Notes: generated by a model not told the origin, from the sequence alone. A DNA stretch of 64,000 nt from Bacteroidia bacterium (GCA_030431525.1 JAUIJC010000007.1:1-64000), one strand, 5' to 3'. Counted from the first letter of the stretch, positions 45,819 to 55,083 are shown. Numbers and translations: made by a program.

Positions 45819-45923
45819 TCTTAAATCGCTCTTATTTAAGGGGTTAAAGTTTGCTTTTGTAAATGAGGCTTACGTAATTCACTTCAAGGATTTTTTGTGT
45901 TGTTAACCAAACTTTTTGTGCCT

Positions 45924-46199
45924 ATGTCACACTTTTTCCACCTTCGAAACATTCAAGTTTCCACCGTTCAAATTGATGGAGAATTGGCTGTAAAATTACC
46001 TAAGGAGGCCGTAGAACTTTGCCAGCTTGGCGAAGAGGTTGAGTTGGAATTTTCGGCTCGGGGAATTTTAGTGAAGCGTCCTGAGAATAGCGTCAGCGTT
46101 GACATGCCGGAGGCGTCCAAACAAGCGTCTGGGGAACGTCCAACGACCTTGTCAGAGGTGTTGTTCGATGACGAGGACATTGAGATGCTGTGGGTTTAA
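45924..46199 (+). CDS. AbrB/MazE-like protein, orphan
   Basis: A 91-residue protein. The core VQIDGELAVKLPKEAVELCQLGEEVELEFSARGILVKRPE fits the swapped-hairpin AbrB/MazE/SpoVT fold, which binds DNA as an antitoxin or transition regulator. The acidic C-terminus (LSEVLFDDEDIEMLWV) could be a toxin-binding tail, yet no toxin gene follows. The Met at 45924 is chosen over a GTG at 45897. It sits between two envelope genes. Confidence 0.55.
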   Translation: MSHFFHLRNIQVSTVQIDGELAVKLPKEAVELCQLGEEVELEFSARGILVKRPENSVSVDMPEASKQASGERPTTLSEVLFDDEDIEMLWV

Positions 46200-46258
46200 G
46201 GCATGACGCTTTCCGCGTTTTGAAAAGTGATTTCAAGACGAGGTCAATGTAGATTGCC

Positions 46259-48490
46259 ATGCGCCTTTACTTTTTTGTTGCTTGTTTCCTAAGCACACTT
46301 TTTTCCCTTACAGCCCAATCCATTCAACAATTCACAGCGGGAGACACCAGTCTTTTTGAGCGACAAGGGGTTTCCCGTTGGCAGTTGAATGCTCCTGCCC
46401 AATCGGATGTTTCTTGGATGAGCGTAGCTATTCCGTCCGGAAATCACCGAGAATGGCGGTTTTGGGCGAGGATGGATTTTGCGCCCAGCGGGAGTAATTT
46501 TTTGAAGGTCTATTTGGCTGTGGATGCTCCCGATTTGGAGGGCAATGCCAATGGCTATTTCCTGAAAATTGGGGAGAGTGGCAGTCAAGATGCCATTGAG
46601 CTGTATCGTCAAGACGGTGTTTCTGAAACCCTGTTGCTTCGGGGAACGGATGGCCTTTTTGCCAATCCCTTGGATAGCTTTCAGGTCAAAGTGGTCCAGA
46701 ATGGCCAATGGGAGGTGTTTGTTGATGTTGGGCAAGGCTGGCAATCGCAAGGTACTTATGTGGATAACTCTCATGAAAACCTGCGCTGGTCGGGATTTTC
46801 CTGCCATTATACTTCCACGCGGAGTACTCTGTTTTGGTTCGGGGATTTAGAGGTAGAAGAGCTTACGGCTGTTAATCCTCCCGTTTTTGAGCCTTATTCC
46901 GTGCTGATTCACGAGGTCATGGCCAACCCTTCGCCAGCGATTGGTTTGCCAGAGGCAGAATATGTGGAGTTGTACAATCGTTCTGCGGACACCATTGATT
47001 TGCAAGGTTGGGTGTTTACCGATGGCACAACCAATTTCGTGTTGCCTGCCCATGCTTTAGCTCCTCAGGAATTGATATTGCTCTGTGATGAGCAGGATGC
47101 GTCTTTTTTCAGTGGAAATGTCATTTCAGGTGACTTTCCAAGTATCAATAATGATCGTGAACGCTTGAGGCTGTTGGATAATCAAGGGAATGAGATCCAT
47201 GCCATTGAATTTGATGCTTCATGGTATGGAGATGCCGATAAGGATGAGGGAGGCTGGTCGTTGGAAATGGTGAATCCAGAGAATTTCTGCGGTCAGCAAA
47301 ACAACTTTTTGGCTTCCAGCCATTTTCAGGGTGGTACGCCCAATGCCCCAAATTCTGTTTACAATGCCCTTCCTGACGAAGTTTTCCCCAAACTTTTGGG
47401 CTTTTATCCACATCAGGATTCTGTCTTGCAACTGGCCTTTGATGAACGTGTAATTTCTGAACAAACCAGTTTTTCAGGGATTGAGCTTGATACGTCTTTT
47501 TCTGATGGAAAGGCTGTTTGGTTACATCTTGAACAACGGTTGGTTTCAGGGGAAACCTATGAGGTGACAGTCGAGGGTTTGACCGATTGCTATGGAAATC
47601 TCTTTGAGGAAGAGCTTCGTGTTGGTCTGCCCGAAAAGGCGGATTCAGCGGATGTGCTGATTAGTGAAGTGCTATTTAACCCTATCGATGAAGGGCCTGA
47701 TTTTGTGGAGCTCTACAACCGAAGCAACAAGGTGATTGACCTACGGCAATTTCGCTTGGCAAATGGCACGGAGACAGGTCAGGTGAAGGATGTAAAGGCG
47801 TTGTATGAAGCCATGTTTCTACTTTTTCCACATGAGTATGTGGTGCTGACCAGTCATCCAGAACAACTCCAGAAGGATTATGTGGTTTGCTCGCCAGAGA
47901 GTGTGGTGAGGCTTAATCTTCCTTCTTATAATAATGACGAGGGGATGGTGATTTTGCTGGATACGCTGGGATATCGTATTGATGCCCTCCAATATTCAGA
48001 GGATTGGCACTTTTCCCTGTTTGACAAGGCTGAGTTGGATGGTGTTTCTTTGGAGCGCATTTCCTTTCAGCTTCCCACCCAAGACCAAGATAATTGGCAT
48101 TCGGCGTCCTCTACCTCAGGTTATGCCACGCCTACTTGTGAGAATTCTCAGGCTACCGATGCTCCTGTATCTTCCAGCTTATTTGAGCTTTCTCCTTCCG
48201 TTTTTTCTCCCGATGAGGATGGCTATCAGGATTATTTGACCATCCATTATGATTTCGGAGAAGAGGGTTGGGTGGCCACCATTTCTGTGTTTGACCGCTA
48301 TGGCCGAAAGGTGAAAAGCTTGGAGAATAATGCCTTATTGGGAGCCTCGGGAATGTTGACTTGGGATGGGGTCACTGATGGTAATAAAAAGGCTTCGATT
48401 GGGCCATACATTCTTTATGTGGAGGCTTTTGATTTGAATGGAAATCGAAAGGTGTTTAAGCAGGGGTTTGCTGTTGGGGGGAGATTGTGA
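46259..48490 (+). CDS. secreted lamin-tail-domain protein
   Basis: A 743-residue exported protein with a signal peptide (LYFFVACFLSTLFSLTAQS). After an N-terminal jelly-roll-like region it has two lamin-tail domains: about 217-330 (VLIHEVMANPSPAIG, AEYVELYNRSADTIDLQGW) and about 475-560 (VLISEVLFNPIDEGPDFVELYNRS). The C-terminus (about 655-743) is an FlgD/Ig-like module (SPSVFSPDEDGYQDYLTIHYDF, FDRYGRKVKSLE) as found at ends of Bacteroidota surface proteins. Lamin-tail domains in bacteria are often fused to nucleases or ComEC-like proteins. Confidence 0.8.
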   Translation: MRLYFFVACFLSTLFSLTAQSIQQFTAGDTSLFERQGVSRWQLNAPAQSDVSWMSVAIPSGNHREWRFWARMDFAPSGSNFLKVYLAVDAPDLEGNANGYFLKIGESGSQDAIELYRQDGVSETLLLRGTDGLFANPLDSFQVKVVQNGQWEVFVDVGQGWQSQGTYVDNSHENLRWSGFSCHYTSTRSTLFWFGDLEVEELTAVNPPVFEPYSVLIHEVMANPSPAIGLPEAEYVELYNRSADTIDLQGWVFTDGTTNFVLPAHALAPQELILLCDEQDASFFSGNVISGDFPSINNDRERLRLLDNQGNEIHAIEFDASWYGDADKDEGGWSLEMVNPENFCGQQNNFLASSHFQGGTPNAPNSVYNALPDEVFPKLLGFYPHQDSVLQLAFDERVISEQTSFSGIELDTSFSDGKAVWLHLEQRLVSGETYEVTVEGLTDCYGNLFEEELRVGLPEKADSADVLISEVLFNPIDEGPDFVELYNRSNKVIDLRQFRLANGTETGQVKDVKALYEAMFLLFPHEYVVLTSHPEQLQKDYVVCSPESVVRLNLPSYNNDEGMVILLDTLGYRIDALQYSEDWHFSLFDKAELDGVSLERISFQLPTQDQDNWHSASSTSGYATPTCENSQATDAPVSSSLFELSPSVFSPDEDGYQDYLTIHYDFGEEGWVATISVFDRYGRKVKSLENNALLGASGMLTWDGVTDGNKKASIGPYILYVEAFDLNGNRKVFKQGFAVGGRL

Positions 48491-48512
48491 GTTCTGAGAA
48501 GAATACTTGTTG

Positions 48513-48520
48513 TAAATTTG
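48513..48520 (+). promoter_or_regulatory. possible -7 element for the orphan secreted-protein gene
   Basis: TAAATTTG matches TAnnTTTG exactly, 52 nt before the next start; a -33 TTTG is not seen at the right spacing. Confidence 0.35.
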
Positions 48521-48572
48521 TCTGTCTATTTCATGGCTAATTATAAGTTTGAAAATAAAAATTGTATAAACG

Positions 48573-49853
48573 ATGCGGTTTGCTACTTTGATTTTATTTC
48601 TGATTTCAAATTTGGGTTTTTCTCAGATTCCAATGGGGCATTTCTATAGTTACGGGATGTCTTCAAAAGGAGAACAATTCAATTTCATGCCTAATCAGTA
48701 TGTAGAGTTACTCTCAGGAAAAGATACCTTAGGCGGCTATGGTAATAATAAGTTTGGTGTCGTCTGTAGGTATGAGTTGAACTTGGAGAAGAATCCACAA
48801 GAAGTGGATTTTGTTTTTTCCAGTAAAGAGGATGGTGGTGAACTAAAGAGAATGAATGGGATATTTCGGGTTATTGATAGTTTTAGAGTGGATTTGGTTT
48901 TAAATACATATGGGACTTCCGTTCGTCCAAGCCAATTTAATTTCGGCTACCCAGAAATGGGTTTGAAGTTAATTTCTTCTAGAGATAGTAATTATATCCA
49001 GTTATTGAAGGTGAATGAAAGGGAAGGTATAGATGGCTTTGAGCCAAATGTTGAAAGAGATACAGTTGGTGAAGGTGTTGTTAAGGTGTCCTATGTTTTT
49101 CCTTTAGGTAATTACAAGAATGAATTTCAGTCCTATGAAATTCATAAGTATAGTGATAGTGATTTAGTTGAAGTGTTGTTTTATGACTCGGACGCTCATC
49201 TTTTTGAAAATCAGTTTGGGTATGCTGTGTGTAGGAAAAAGTTTGATGAGAATGGTCGTTTGCTTGAAGAGAGGTATTTAAATGAAGAACAAAAATCAAT
49301 TGTTAATACGTTAGAATATTTCCCTAAGGTCAAGTATAAATATAAAGGGGAGAGATTGGTGAGTGTAAGTCGAAAAGTGAACAATTCCGAGCTGTTAGAT
49401 GTGTCAGTGGCTAGGGAGGAGTTAATTTATGATAGGTTTGGGAATTATATGGGGGTTAATAAATTTTTAAACGATGGTACTTCCTTTGAAGATGTAAGGG
49501 ATTCAAATAAGGTTAGTATAGTTAATGAGTTCAAAGAATGGGTGGATAGTATTGCCAAATATCCTGAAAGCTTTAAGTTATTGAAAGCTGGATCAGTAAG
49601 GCCTTCATTCAGTGCCTCTTCTGGAGTGAAAACAAAAGAGAGTGAGAAGTATACAATTTGTGTTGAATTTAAAATTCGTGATGAGTTGGGCGCCAAGCAA
49701 ATAGTAACTTCTGATTTAATTTTTAATTATCGGAATCAGTTAGTTGGTATTCATCCCATAAATTCAAAAACTGTTGATAATGGTCGTTACTCAGTCTATG
49801 GAATAGACCAAGAGGTGTGGATTAAGTATTTTGGGTTTAGTTTTTTTAAGTAA
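48573..49853 (+). CDS. unrecognised secreted protein
   Basis: A 426-residue protein with an N-terminal signal peptide (FATLILFLISNLGFSQ) and no recognisable domain. It is rich in short beta-strand-like and charged stretches and has few Cys. The gene is markedly AT-rich compared with its neighbours (many ATA, TTA and AAT codons), suggesting recent acquisition or fast evolution. A bidirectional terminator lies at its 3' end. No function is proposed. Confidence 0.55.
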   Translation: MRFATLILFLISNLGFSQIPMGHFYSYGMSSKGEQFNFMPNQYVELLSGKDTLGGYGNNKFGVVCRYELNLEKNPQEVDFVFSSKEDGGELKRMNGIFRVIDSFRVDLVLNTYGTSVRPSQFNFGYPEMGLKLISSRDSNYIQLLKVNEREGIDGFEPNVERDTVGEGVVKVSYVFPLGNYKNEFQSYEIHKYSDSDLVEVLFYDSDAHLFENQFGYAVCRKKFDENGRLLEERYLNEEQKSIVNTLEYFPKVKYKYKGERLVSVSRKVNNSELLDVSVAREELIYDRFGNYMGVNKFLNDGTSFEDVRDSNKVSIVNEFKEWVDSIAKYPESFKLLKAGSVRPSFSASSGVKTKESEKYTICVEFKIRDELGAKQIVTSDLIFNYRNQLVGIHPINSKTVDNGRYSVYGIDQEVWIKYFGFSFFK

Positions 49854-49883
49854 GGGTTTCAAGTCATGGTTTTAATTAAAAAG

Positions 49884-49915
49884 AAACCCCGCCAATATCT
49901 CACTTGGCGGGGTTT
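49884..49915. terminator. bidirectional terminator
   Basis: AAACCCCGCCAA (49884-49895) pairs perfectly with TTGGCGGGGTTT (49904-49915). It serves the orphan secreted gene (plus) and the response regulator gene (minus), whose stop is 5 nt away. Confidence 0.9.
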
Positions 49916-49919
49916 TCTT

Positions 49920-50405
49920 TTAATAAAGCAACTTGTTGATGATGATGGTCAGGACTGCCAACACCAACAGAGAAATGAAGAAGATGGTCTTGAGCTTTTT
50001 GAGCTTATCCTCCTCTTCACGGAGGTTCCCCTGTCGGGTGATTTTGGCGATCAATTCAAAGAGCTTGTCAAAGGCGTGCTCATCTTTGATGATGTAATCG
50101 TAGGCCTTTAGCTTCAGTGATTTGATGGCTACTTCCAGAGTCTCTTGGGCGGACAGGAAGATGACCTGAATTTTGGGATTGACTTTTTTGATTGTGTTGA
50201 GCACGTCCAAGCCGTTCATGCCTCCCAATTGGTAGTCAAGAATCACAATGTCAGGATCCTTGTGCAAATTGGATAAGCATTCCTCGCCTGAACTGTACAT
50301 CTCCGTGTCGTCATAGTTGTTCTCATGGAGACTCAGGTTCAGTAGGTTGAGGTACGTCGGATTGTCCTCAACGATGAAGATCTTAGGGTTGGTTATCTCA
50401 CTCAC
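49920..50405 (-). CDS. receiver-domain response regulator with a C-terminal membrane anchor
   Basis: A 161-residue protein. Residues 1-125 are a CheY-like receiver: acidic Asp14 (VEDN), phosphoacceptor Asp57 (IVILDYQLGGMNGLDVL), Ser85 (IFLSAQET) and Lys107 (DYIIKDEHAF). A charged linker (LREEEDKLKKLK) leads to one strongly hydrophobic C-terminal segment (IFFISLLVLAVLTIIINKLLY, about 141-161). There is no DNA-binding or enzymatic output domain. The start codon is GTG. No histidine kinase is adjacent. Confidence 0.75.
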   Translation of the reverse strand: MSEITNPKIFIVEDNPTYLNLLNLSLHENNYDDTEMYSSGEECLSNLHKDPDIVILDYQLGGMNGLDVLNTIKKVNPKIQVIFLSAQETLEVAIKSLKLKAYDYIIKDEHAFDKLFELIAKITRQGNLREEEDKLKKLKTIFFISLLVLAVLTIIINKLLY

Positions 50406-50558
50406 GCTGGTTGCCGTTTAAATCCTCGTCCAAATTTTTTCCCCAAATAGGACAGGGTATTCTCGTCGCTGACCTTATAACGACGTAGCTGTTGGCTTTC
50501 GTGTGTGAAAGTCTGGGAAGAGTTTCTTTGAGTTGAGAGTCGGGGGATGGAAATAAAA

Positions 50559-50589
50559 AAAGGCTGTCCATCAATGATGAACAGCCTTT
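50559..50589 (-). terminator. asnS terminator
   Basis: Arms 50559-50573 and 50575-50589 pair at 14 of 15 positions (AAAGGCTGT start), and on the minus strand the stem runs into T7. It lies 25 nt past the asnS stop. Confidence 0.88.
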
Positions 50590-50613
50590 GGTATATAAAT
50601 CAAATACTGTGAT

Positions 50614-52053
50614 TTAGAATCCAGCTTGTTTTGGAGCCCTTGGGAAAGGAATTACGTCGCGGATGTTGGTCATGCCCGTCACGAAGAGGATAAGGCGCTC
50701 GAAACCGAGACCGAAACCTGCGTGTGGTGCTGTACCAAAACGACGAGTGTCCAAGTACCAAGACATTTCCTCCTGTGGAACGCCTTTCTCGTCCATTAAT
50801 TTTTGGAGGGTTTCCAAGTCAGCCTCACGCTCAGAACCACCGACGATCTCACCGATGCCTGGGAACAATACGTCCATGGCGGCCACCGTTTTTTCATCAT
50901 CGTTGAGCTTCATGTAGAAGGCCTTGATATCTTTCGGGTAATCAGTGATGATGACCGGCTTCTTGTATTTTTTCTCCACCAAGAAGCGCTCGTGCTCACT
51001 CTGGAGGTCGATGCCCCATTCCACATCGTACTCGAACTTGCCCTTTTTGTAAGGCTTGGAGTTACGAAGGATGTTGATAGCCTCAGTATAAGTGATGCGC
51101 TCAAAGTCGTTTTCGATGACGAATTTCAAGCGATCCAACAACGGCATCTCGTGCTTTTGCTCCTTCGGAAGGTTCTTCTCTGCATCGAGCTCACGGTTTT
51201 GGAGGAACTCCAAGTCGTGCTTGCAGTTTTCCATGGCGTATTCGATGACATACTTCAAGAAGTCCTCAGCCAAATCCATGTTTTCCTTCAAGGTGTTGAA
51301 GGCCACCTCAGGCTCAATCATCCAGAACTCCGCCAAGTGACGGCTGGTGTTTGAGTTCTCAGCACGGAACGTTGGACCGAAGGTATACACCTCGCCAAGA
51401 GCCATTGCGCCCAATTCTCCTTCCAATTGACCAGAAACCGTCAAGTTTACCGGCTGTCCAAAGAAATCTTGGCTGAAGTCGATACTACCTTCCTCCGTTT
51501 TTGGAGGGTTCTTCAAGTCGAAAGTGGTCACCTGGAACATCTCGCCAGCACCCTCGGCGTCAGAGGCCGTCAGGATAGGGGAGTGGAGGTAATAAAATCC
51601 ACGGTCGTTGAAGAATTTGTGGATGGCAAAAGCCAAGTTGTGGCGAATACGCATCACCGCCGCAAAGGTGTTGGTGCGCATACGCAAGTGCATATTCTCA
51701 CGAAGGAACTCCAAGGAGTGCTTTTTCGGCTGGATAGGGTATTTGTCAGGATCAGCCTCACCGAGCACCTCGATGGTTTCAGCTACGATTTCGGAGCTCT
51801 GTCCGCTGCCTTTTGACTCTACCACTTCTCCCGTTACGGAGAGGGCCGCGCCAGTGTTGATGCGACGAAGCAAATCCTCGCTGAATTTTTCGGCATCGGC
51901 CACCACTTGAACGGTCCGGATGGTTGAGCCGTCGTTCAGGGCAATGAAGCTAACATTCTTACTACCACGTTTTGTACGCACCCAACCTTTGACAGTAACC
52001 TGCTCGCCAAATTGCGGGCTTTCGAGCAGATTGTTTATTTTTATCCGTTCCAC
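50614..52053 (-). CDS. asnS: asparaginyl-tRNA synthetase
   Basis: A class II synthetase that charges tRNA-Asn. The 479-residue product has an N-terminal OB-fold anticodon domain ([25 protein letters not shown]), motif 2 region [25 protein letters not shown], and motif 3 [27 protein letters not shown] at the C-terminus. The RNase-H-like insertion regions are normal. It is single-gene, with its own terminator, and a hairpin element separates it from the divergent rpoN. Confidence 0.96.
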   Translation of the reverse strand: MERIKINNLLESPQFGEQVTVKGWVRTKRGSKNVSFIALNDGSTIRTVQVVADAEKFSEDLLRRINTGAALSVTGEVVESKGSGQSSEIVAETIEVLGEADPDKYPIQPKKHSLEFLRENMHLRMRTNTFAAVMRIRHNLAFAIHKFFNDRGFYYLHSPILTASDAEGAGEMFQVTTFDLKNPPKTEEGSIDFSQDFFGQPVNLTVSGQLEGELGAMALGEVYTFGPTFRAENSNTSRHLAEFWMIEPEVAFNTLKENMDLAEDFLKYVIEYAMENCKHDLEFLQNRELDAEKNLPKEQKHEMPLLDRLKFVIENDFERITYTEAINILRNSKPYKKGKFEYDVEWGIDLQSEHERFLVEKKYKKPVIITDYPKDIKAFYMKLNDDEKTVAAMDVLFPGIGEIVGGSEREADLETLQKLMDEKGVPQEEMSWYLDTRRFGTAPHAGFGLGFERLILFVTGMTNIRDVIPFPRAPKQAGF

Positions 52054-52380
52054 CTTGCTACTTCGTTAAAGAGATTTCAGTTTCAAAATGTAGATTTGGG
52101 AATGTAATAAATCCCAAAACTCGGACGAAGTTACAAAAATCTTCACCACGGTAGGCCGAGAGATATTCTTCGCCTAACTATATTTCCGTTCAGAACAGAA
52201 TAGCACACTGCTCGGCAATTGTGTATTAAGTACAATGTATCATGTACAATGACTTCATTTGTGGGGTGTCATTGTATACAATACACGATACATTGTACAA
52301 AATTCCAGTTGTGTGAATCCGAACTTTAGGGCCGCTGGCCGTGTTCCCAACACGCAACGCCCTACCGTTGATATATCGTT
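52054..52380. other. 327-nt divergent spacer between asnS and rpoN
   Basis: No gene. It contains word-type element H (52230-52298) and a small hairpin of CGTGTTCCCAACACG type at about 52339-52353, followed by AACGCCCTACCGTTG resembling the 36636/36765 repeat family. An asnS leader hairpin (TTTGGGA 52095-52101, TCCCAAA 52112-52118) is also seen. No consensus promoter was found. Confidence 0.5.
52230..52298. repeat. word-type hairpin element H (GTACAATG family)
   Basis: Left arm 52230-52253 and right arm 52268-52298 pair over a 14-nt loop; the right arm carries an extra 7 nt. Shared arm words are GTACAATGTATC, TGTA and CAATGAC. Confidence 0.8.
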
Positions 52381-53859
52381 ATGCAAAAACTTGGACTAAA
52401 GCAGAGCCTCAGCCAGAAGCTCTCTCCTCAGCAAATACAATTTATTAAGCTGTTACAAGTCCCTACCATTGAGTTGGAGGCGCGTGTGGAGCAGGAGTTG
52501 GAAATCAATCCCGCCTTGGAAGAAGGGCCGGATGATGAGGAGGAAATCACTTTTGGCGAGGAGGAATCAACCAAGAATGAGGATGATGATTCTCAGGAGG
52601 AGGTTGAGCCGGAAAAGGAGCTGGACATTGAAGAGTACCTGCATGAGGATGATTATGCGGGCTATAAAATGCAGAGCGATAACTGGAGCGATGACGATGA
52701 GGACCGCGAACGCCCAATTGTGGGTGGCATGTCCTTGTTTGATTCATTGACTGACCAGTTGGGCTTTTTACGCTTGGACGAGCGCCAAAAGGCCATTGCG
52801 CAGCAATTGATTGGTAGCATCGAAAACGACGGCTATATCCGACGCGAGCTCCGAGCTGTGATCAACGACTTGGCGTTCTCGCAGAACGTAATGACCGATG
52901 AGGATGAGGTGGAGGAGATTCTTTTGAAGATCCAGCGCTTCGACCCGCCGGGAATCGGTGCGCGCAACTTACAGGAATGTCTGTTGCTACAGTTGGAGCG
53001 TAAGCTTGAAAAAGATCCTACTGATGAGGTGGTTCAAACAGCCATCAAGGTCATTGAGGATTGTTTTGAGGAGTTCACTAAGAAGCATTACAAGAAGATT
53101 ATTTCCCGATTGGGTATCACAGAGGAGGTTTTGAAGGATGCTGTTGACATGATTGTCAAGCTGAACCCAAAGCCGGGAAGTGCGGCGGTGACAGGTCCGG
53201 GACGTGTACAATACCTCGTTCCTGATTTTATCCTGACGACCCATGATGATGATTTGCGCTTGACGCTAAACTCACGAAATGCGCCAGAGCTAAAAATCAG
53301 CCGTTCTTATAGCGAAATGCTGGAAACCTACCAGCAGTCCGATAAAAAGGACAAAAAGCTTAAGGAAACGGTGTCGTTTGTGAAGCAGAAGCTTGATGCG
53401 GCCAAGTGGTTTATCGATGCCATCCGCCAACGCCAAGAAACGTTGCTTAAGACGATGAACGCCATTGTTCAGCGTCAGCGGGAGTTCTTTTTGGATGGTG
53501 ATGAGGCTTTGCTCAAGCCGATGATTTTGAAGGATATCGCCGACGAGATTGGGATGGATATTTCCACGGTTTCTCGTGTGGCTTCCAGTAAGTCTGTGCA
53601 AACTGACTTCGGCATTTTCCCATTGAAGTTCTTCTTCTCGGAAAGTGTGAATTCCGCCTCTGGAGAGGATGTTTCCAGCCGTGAAATCAAGGCCATTCTG
53701 AAAACCATCATCAGCGAGGAGGATAAGCGCAAACCACTTTCCGATGACAAGGTGGTGATTGCCTTGAAGGAAAAGGGCTATTCCATCGCCCGACGGACTG
53801 TGGCGAAGTATCGAGAGCAACTCGGGATTCCAGTCGCGAGGATGCGGAAAGAACTATAA
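52381..53859 (+). CDS. rpoN: RNA polymerase sigma-54 factor
   Basis: Sigma-54 directs RNA polymerase to -24/-12 promoters that need enhancer-binding ATPases. The 492-residue product has region I (Gln/Leu-rich MQKLGLKQSLSQKLSPQQIQFIKLLQ), an acidic region II, the core-binding domain (PGIGARNLQECLLLQLERKL) and the C-terminal RpoN box, seen as ARRTVAKYREQLGIP. A helix-turn-helix-like segment (DIADEIGMDISTVSRVASSKSVQT) precedes the box. No enhancer-binding protein is encoded in the window. Confidence 0.96.
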   Translation: MQKLGLKQSLSQKLSPQQIQFIKLLQVPTIELEARVEQELEINPALEEGPDDEEEITFGEEESTKNEDDDSQEEVEPEKELDIEEYLHEDDYAGYKMQSDNWSDDDEDRERPIVGGMSLFDSLTDQLGFLRLDERQKAIAQQLIGSIENDGYIRRELRAVINDLAFSQNVMTDEDEVEEILLKIQRFDPPGIGARNLQECLLLQLERKLEKDPTDEVVQTAIKVIEDCFEEFTKKHYKKIISRLGITEEVLKDAVDMIVKLNPKPGSAAVTGPGRVQYLVPDFILTTHDDDLRLTLNSRNAPELKISRSYSEMLETYQQSDKKDKKLKETVSFVKQKLDAAKWFIDAIRQRQETLLKTMNAIVQRQREFFLDGDEALLKPMILKDIADEIGMDISTVSRVASSKSVQTDFGIFPLKFFFSESVNSASGEDVSSREIKAILKTIISEEDKRKPLSDDKVVIALKEKGYSIARRTVAKYREQLGIPVARMRKEL

Positions 53860-53862
53860 AGG

Positions 53863-53935
53863 GTACCAAGTACCAAGTATCGAGTACCAAGCCCCGAATG
53901 GCTGAACTTGGTACCCGATACTTGGTACTTGGTAC
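53863..53935. repeat. word-type hairpin element I (GTACCAAG family)
   Basis: Arms 53863-53891 and 53907-53935 are 29 nt each and pair at 28 positions over a 15-nt loop. Each arm is a tandem of GTACCAAG-like words. It starts 4 nt after the rpoN stop and ends 10 nt before the next start codon. Confidence 0.95.
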
Positions 53936-53945
53936 TTACTACTTA

Positions 53946-54554
53946 ATGAACAAACTCGCCCAAGCCATATCCGTCATTCTGCATCCATTGTTGATGCCGA
54001 CTTATTTTTTTGGATTGCTGTTGGGAGCGGGTTCATTTATTACAGCCATTCACCCTTCGGTGCAATGGCTTTTTTGGTCTTATGTGTTGGTAAGCACGTT
54101 TTTGATTCCCGTGGGCTATGTGTTGGCCCTGAAAAAACGGGGAATGGTGTCTTCCATCCAATTAGAGAAGCAGGAAGAGCGTTGGCATCCTTTGCTGTTT
54201 ACAGCCATTATTTACGGGATTTCAGCTTTTTCCATGGAATGGACAGAGCTTCTCCCAGACATTTACCCCAAGTCGATTTATTTGATGGCGGTAGCCATCG
54301 CGTTGATTGCCATCATCTCCCGATGGTGGAAAATTAGTGCCCATAGTGTTGGGGTTGGGGGTGTGGTTGGGATGTTGTTGCGCCTGAATCTCAGCACAGA
54401 CAATGCATGGCTGTTGTACAGCTTTTTGGGCATGTTGCTGGTTGGTGGAGTGGTGATGTTTGCCCGTCTTTGGTTGCAAGCTCATACGTCAAAGCAAGTG
54501 TGGGCTGGATTTGGGATGGGAGTGTTGCTGGGTTTTCTGGGGAGCTTTGTGTAA
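53946..54554 (+). CDS. PAP2-like multi-pass membrane protein
   Basis: A 202-residue protein with five or six membrane segments (LFWSYVLVSTFLIPVGYVLAL, LLFTAIIYGISAF, IYLMAVAIALIAIIS, LLYSFLGMLLVGGVVMFARL, FGMGVLLGFLGSFV). It resembles Bacteroidota PAP2-like lipid-phosphatase relatives through KISAHSVGVGGVVG, a PSGH-like segment. The other PAP2 motifs are not clear, so enzymatic activity is doubtful. The ATG at 53946 is used; the first 16 residues of the longer frame are encoded by the hairpin element. Confidence 0.5.
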   Translation: MNKLAQAISVILHPLLMPTYFFGLLLGAGSFITAIHPSVQWLFWSYVLVSTFLIPVGYVLALKKRGMVSSIQLEKQEERWHPLLFTAIIYGISAFSMEWTELLPDIYPKSIYLMAVAIALIAIISRWWKISAHSVGVGGVVGMLLRLNLSTDNAWLLYSFLGMLLVGGVVMFARLWLQAHTSKQVWAGFGMGVLLGFLGSFV

Positions 54555-54576
54555 GCCAAAAAAATGCTGGTCAAAA

Positions 54577-55077
54577 ATGAGGATTCTATTTCTACTACTG
54601 GTGCTGTTTAGCTTAGTGTCATGTAAGTCAAAGAAGACAGAATACGTTTGCGGAAATACCTTTTTGACAAATATGGAATCCGTTGATGGTAAAGTCTCAA
54701 AGTTTAAGACTGTGGGATTTGCGGATACAACGGTGGCGTTTGTTCGTGGACAGGTTTTGGGTATGTCAAGTTATGGTGACTCTATATCTGTTGACACATT
54801 ACCATTAGCCCTAATAAGATTTCAATCTATTGATGATTCACTTTATAAAGATATCTGTGCAGATATTGATGGTAATTTTAAAATTGACTTAGATGCAGGC
54901 GTTTATAATGTGACTATAAAATATTTTGGTTTTAAAGTATTGAAAATAAATAATTTAGGACTTGGGTCAGGGGAAGTTAAAGAGTTGGGTGTTATCCTTG
55001 GGCAAGGACAAGGAATAACAGAATGTATTGTGAAAGAAGATAGTGTTTATATCCAACCTCAAGAGGTTGATAAATAA
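54577..55077 (+). CDS. lipoprotein with a carboxypeptidase-regulatory-like domain
   Basis: A 166-residue lipoprotein. The signal MRILFLLLVLFSLVSCKSKK has a lipobox ending at Cys16. The C-terminal half resembles the CarboxypepD_reg/CnaB-like beta-sandwich: IRFQSIDDSLYKDICADIDGNFKIDLDAGVYNVTIKYFGFKVLKINN. The gene is AT-rich relative to its neighbours, and ends 6 nt from the convergent FadL-like gene. Function is unknown. Confidence 0.6.
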   Translation: MRILFLLLVLFSLVSCKSKKTEYVCGNTFLTNMESVDGKVSKFKTVGFADTTVAFVRGQVLGMSSYGDSISVDTLPLALIRFQSIDDSLYKDICADIDGNFKIDLDAGVYNVTIKYFGFKVLKINNLGLGSGEVKELGVILGQGQGITECIVKEDSVYIQPQEVDK

Positions 55078-55083
55078 TGGTTT

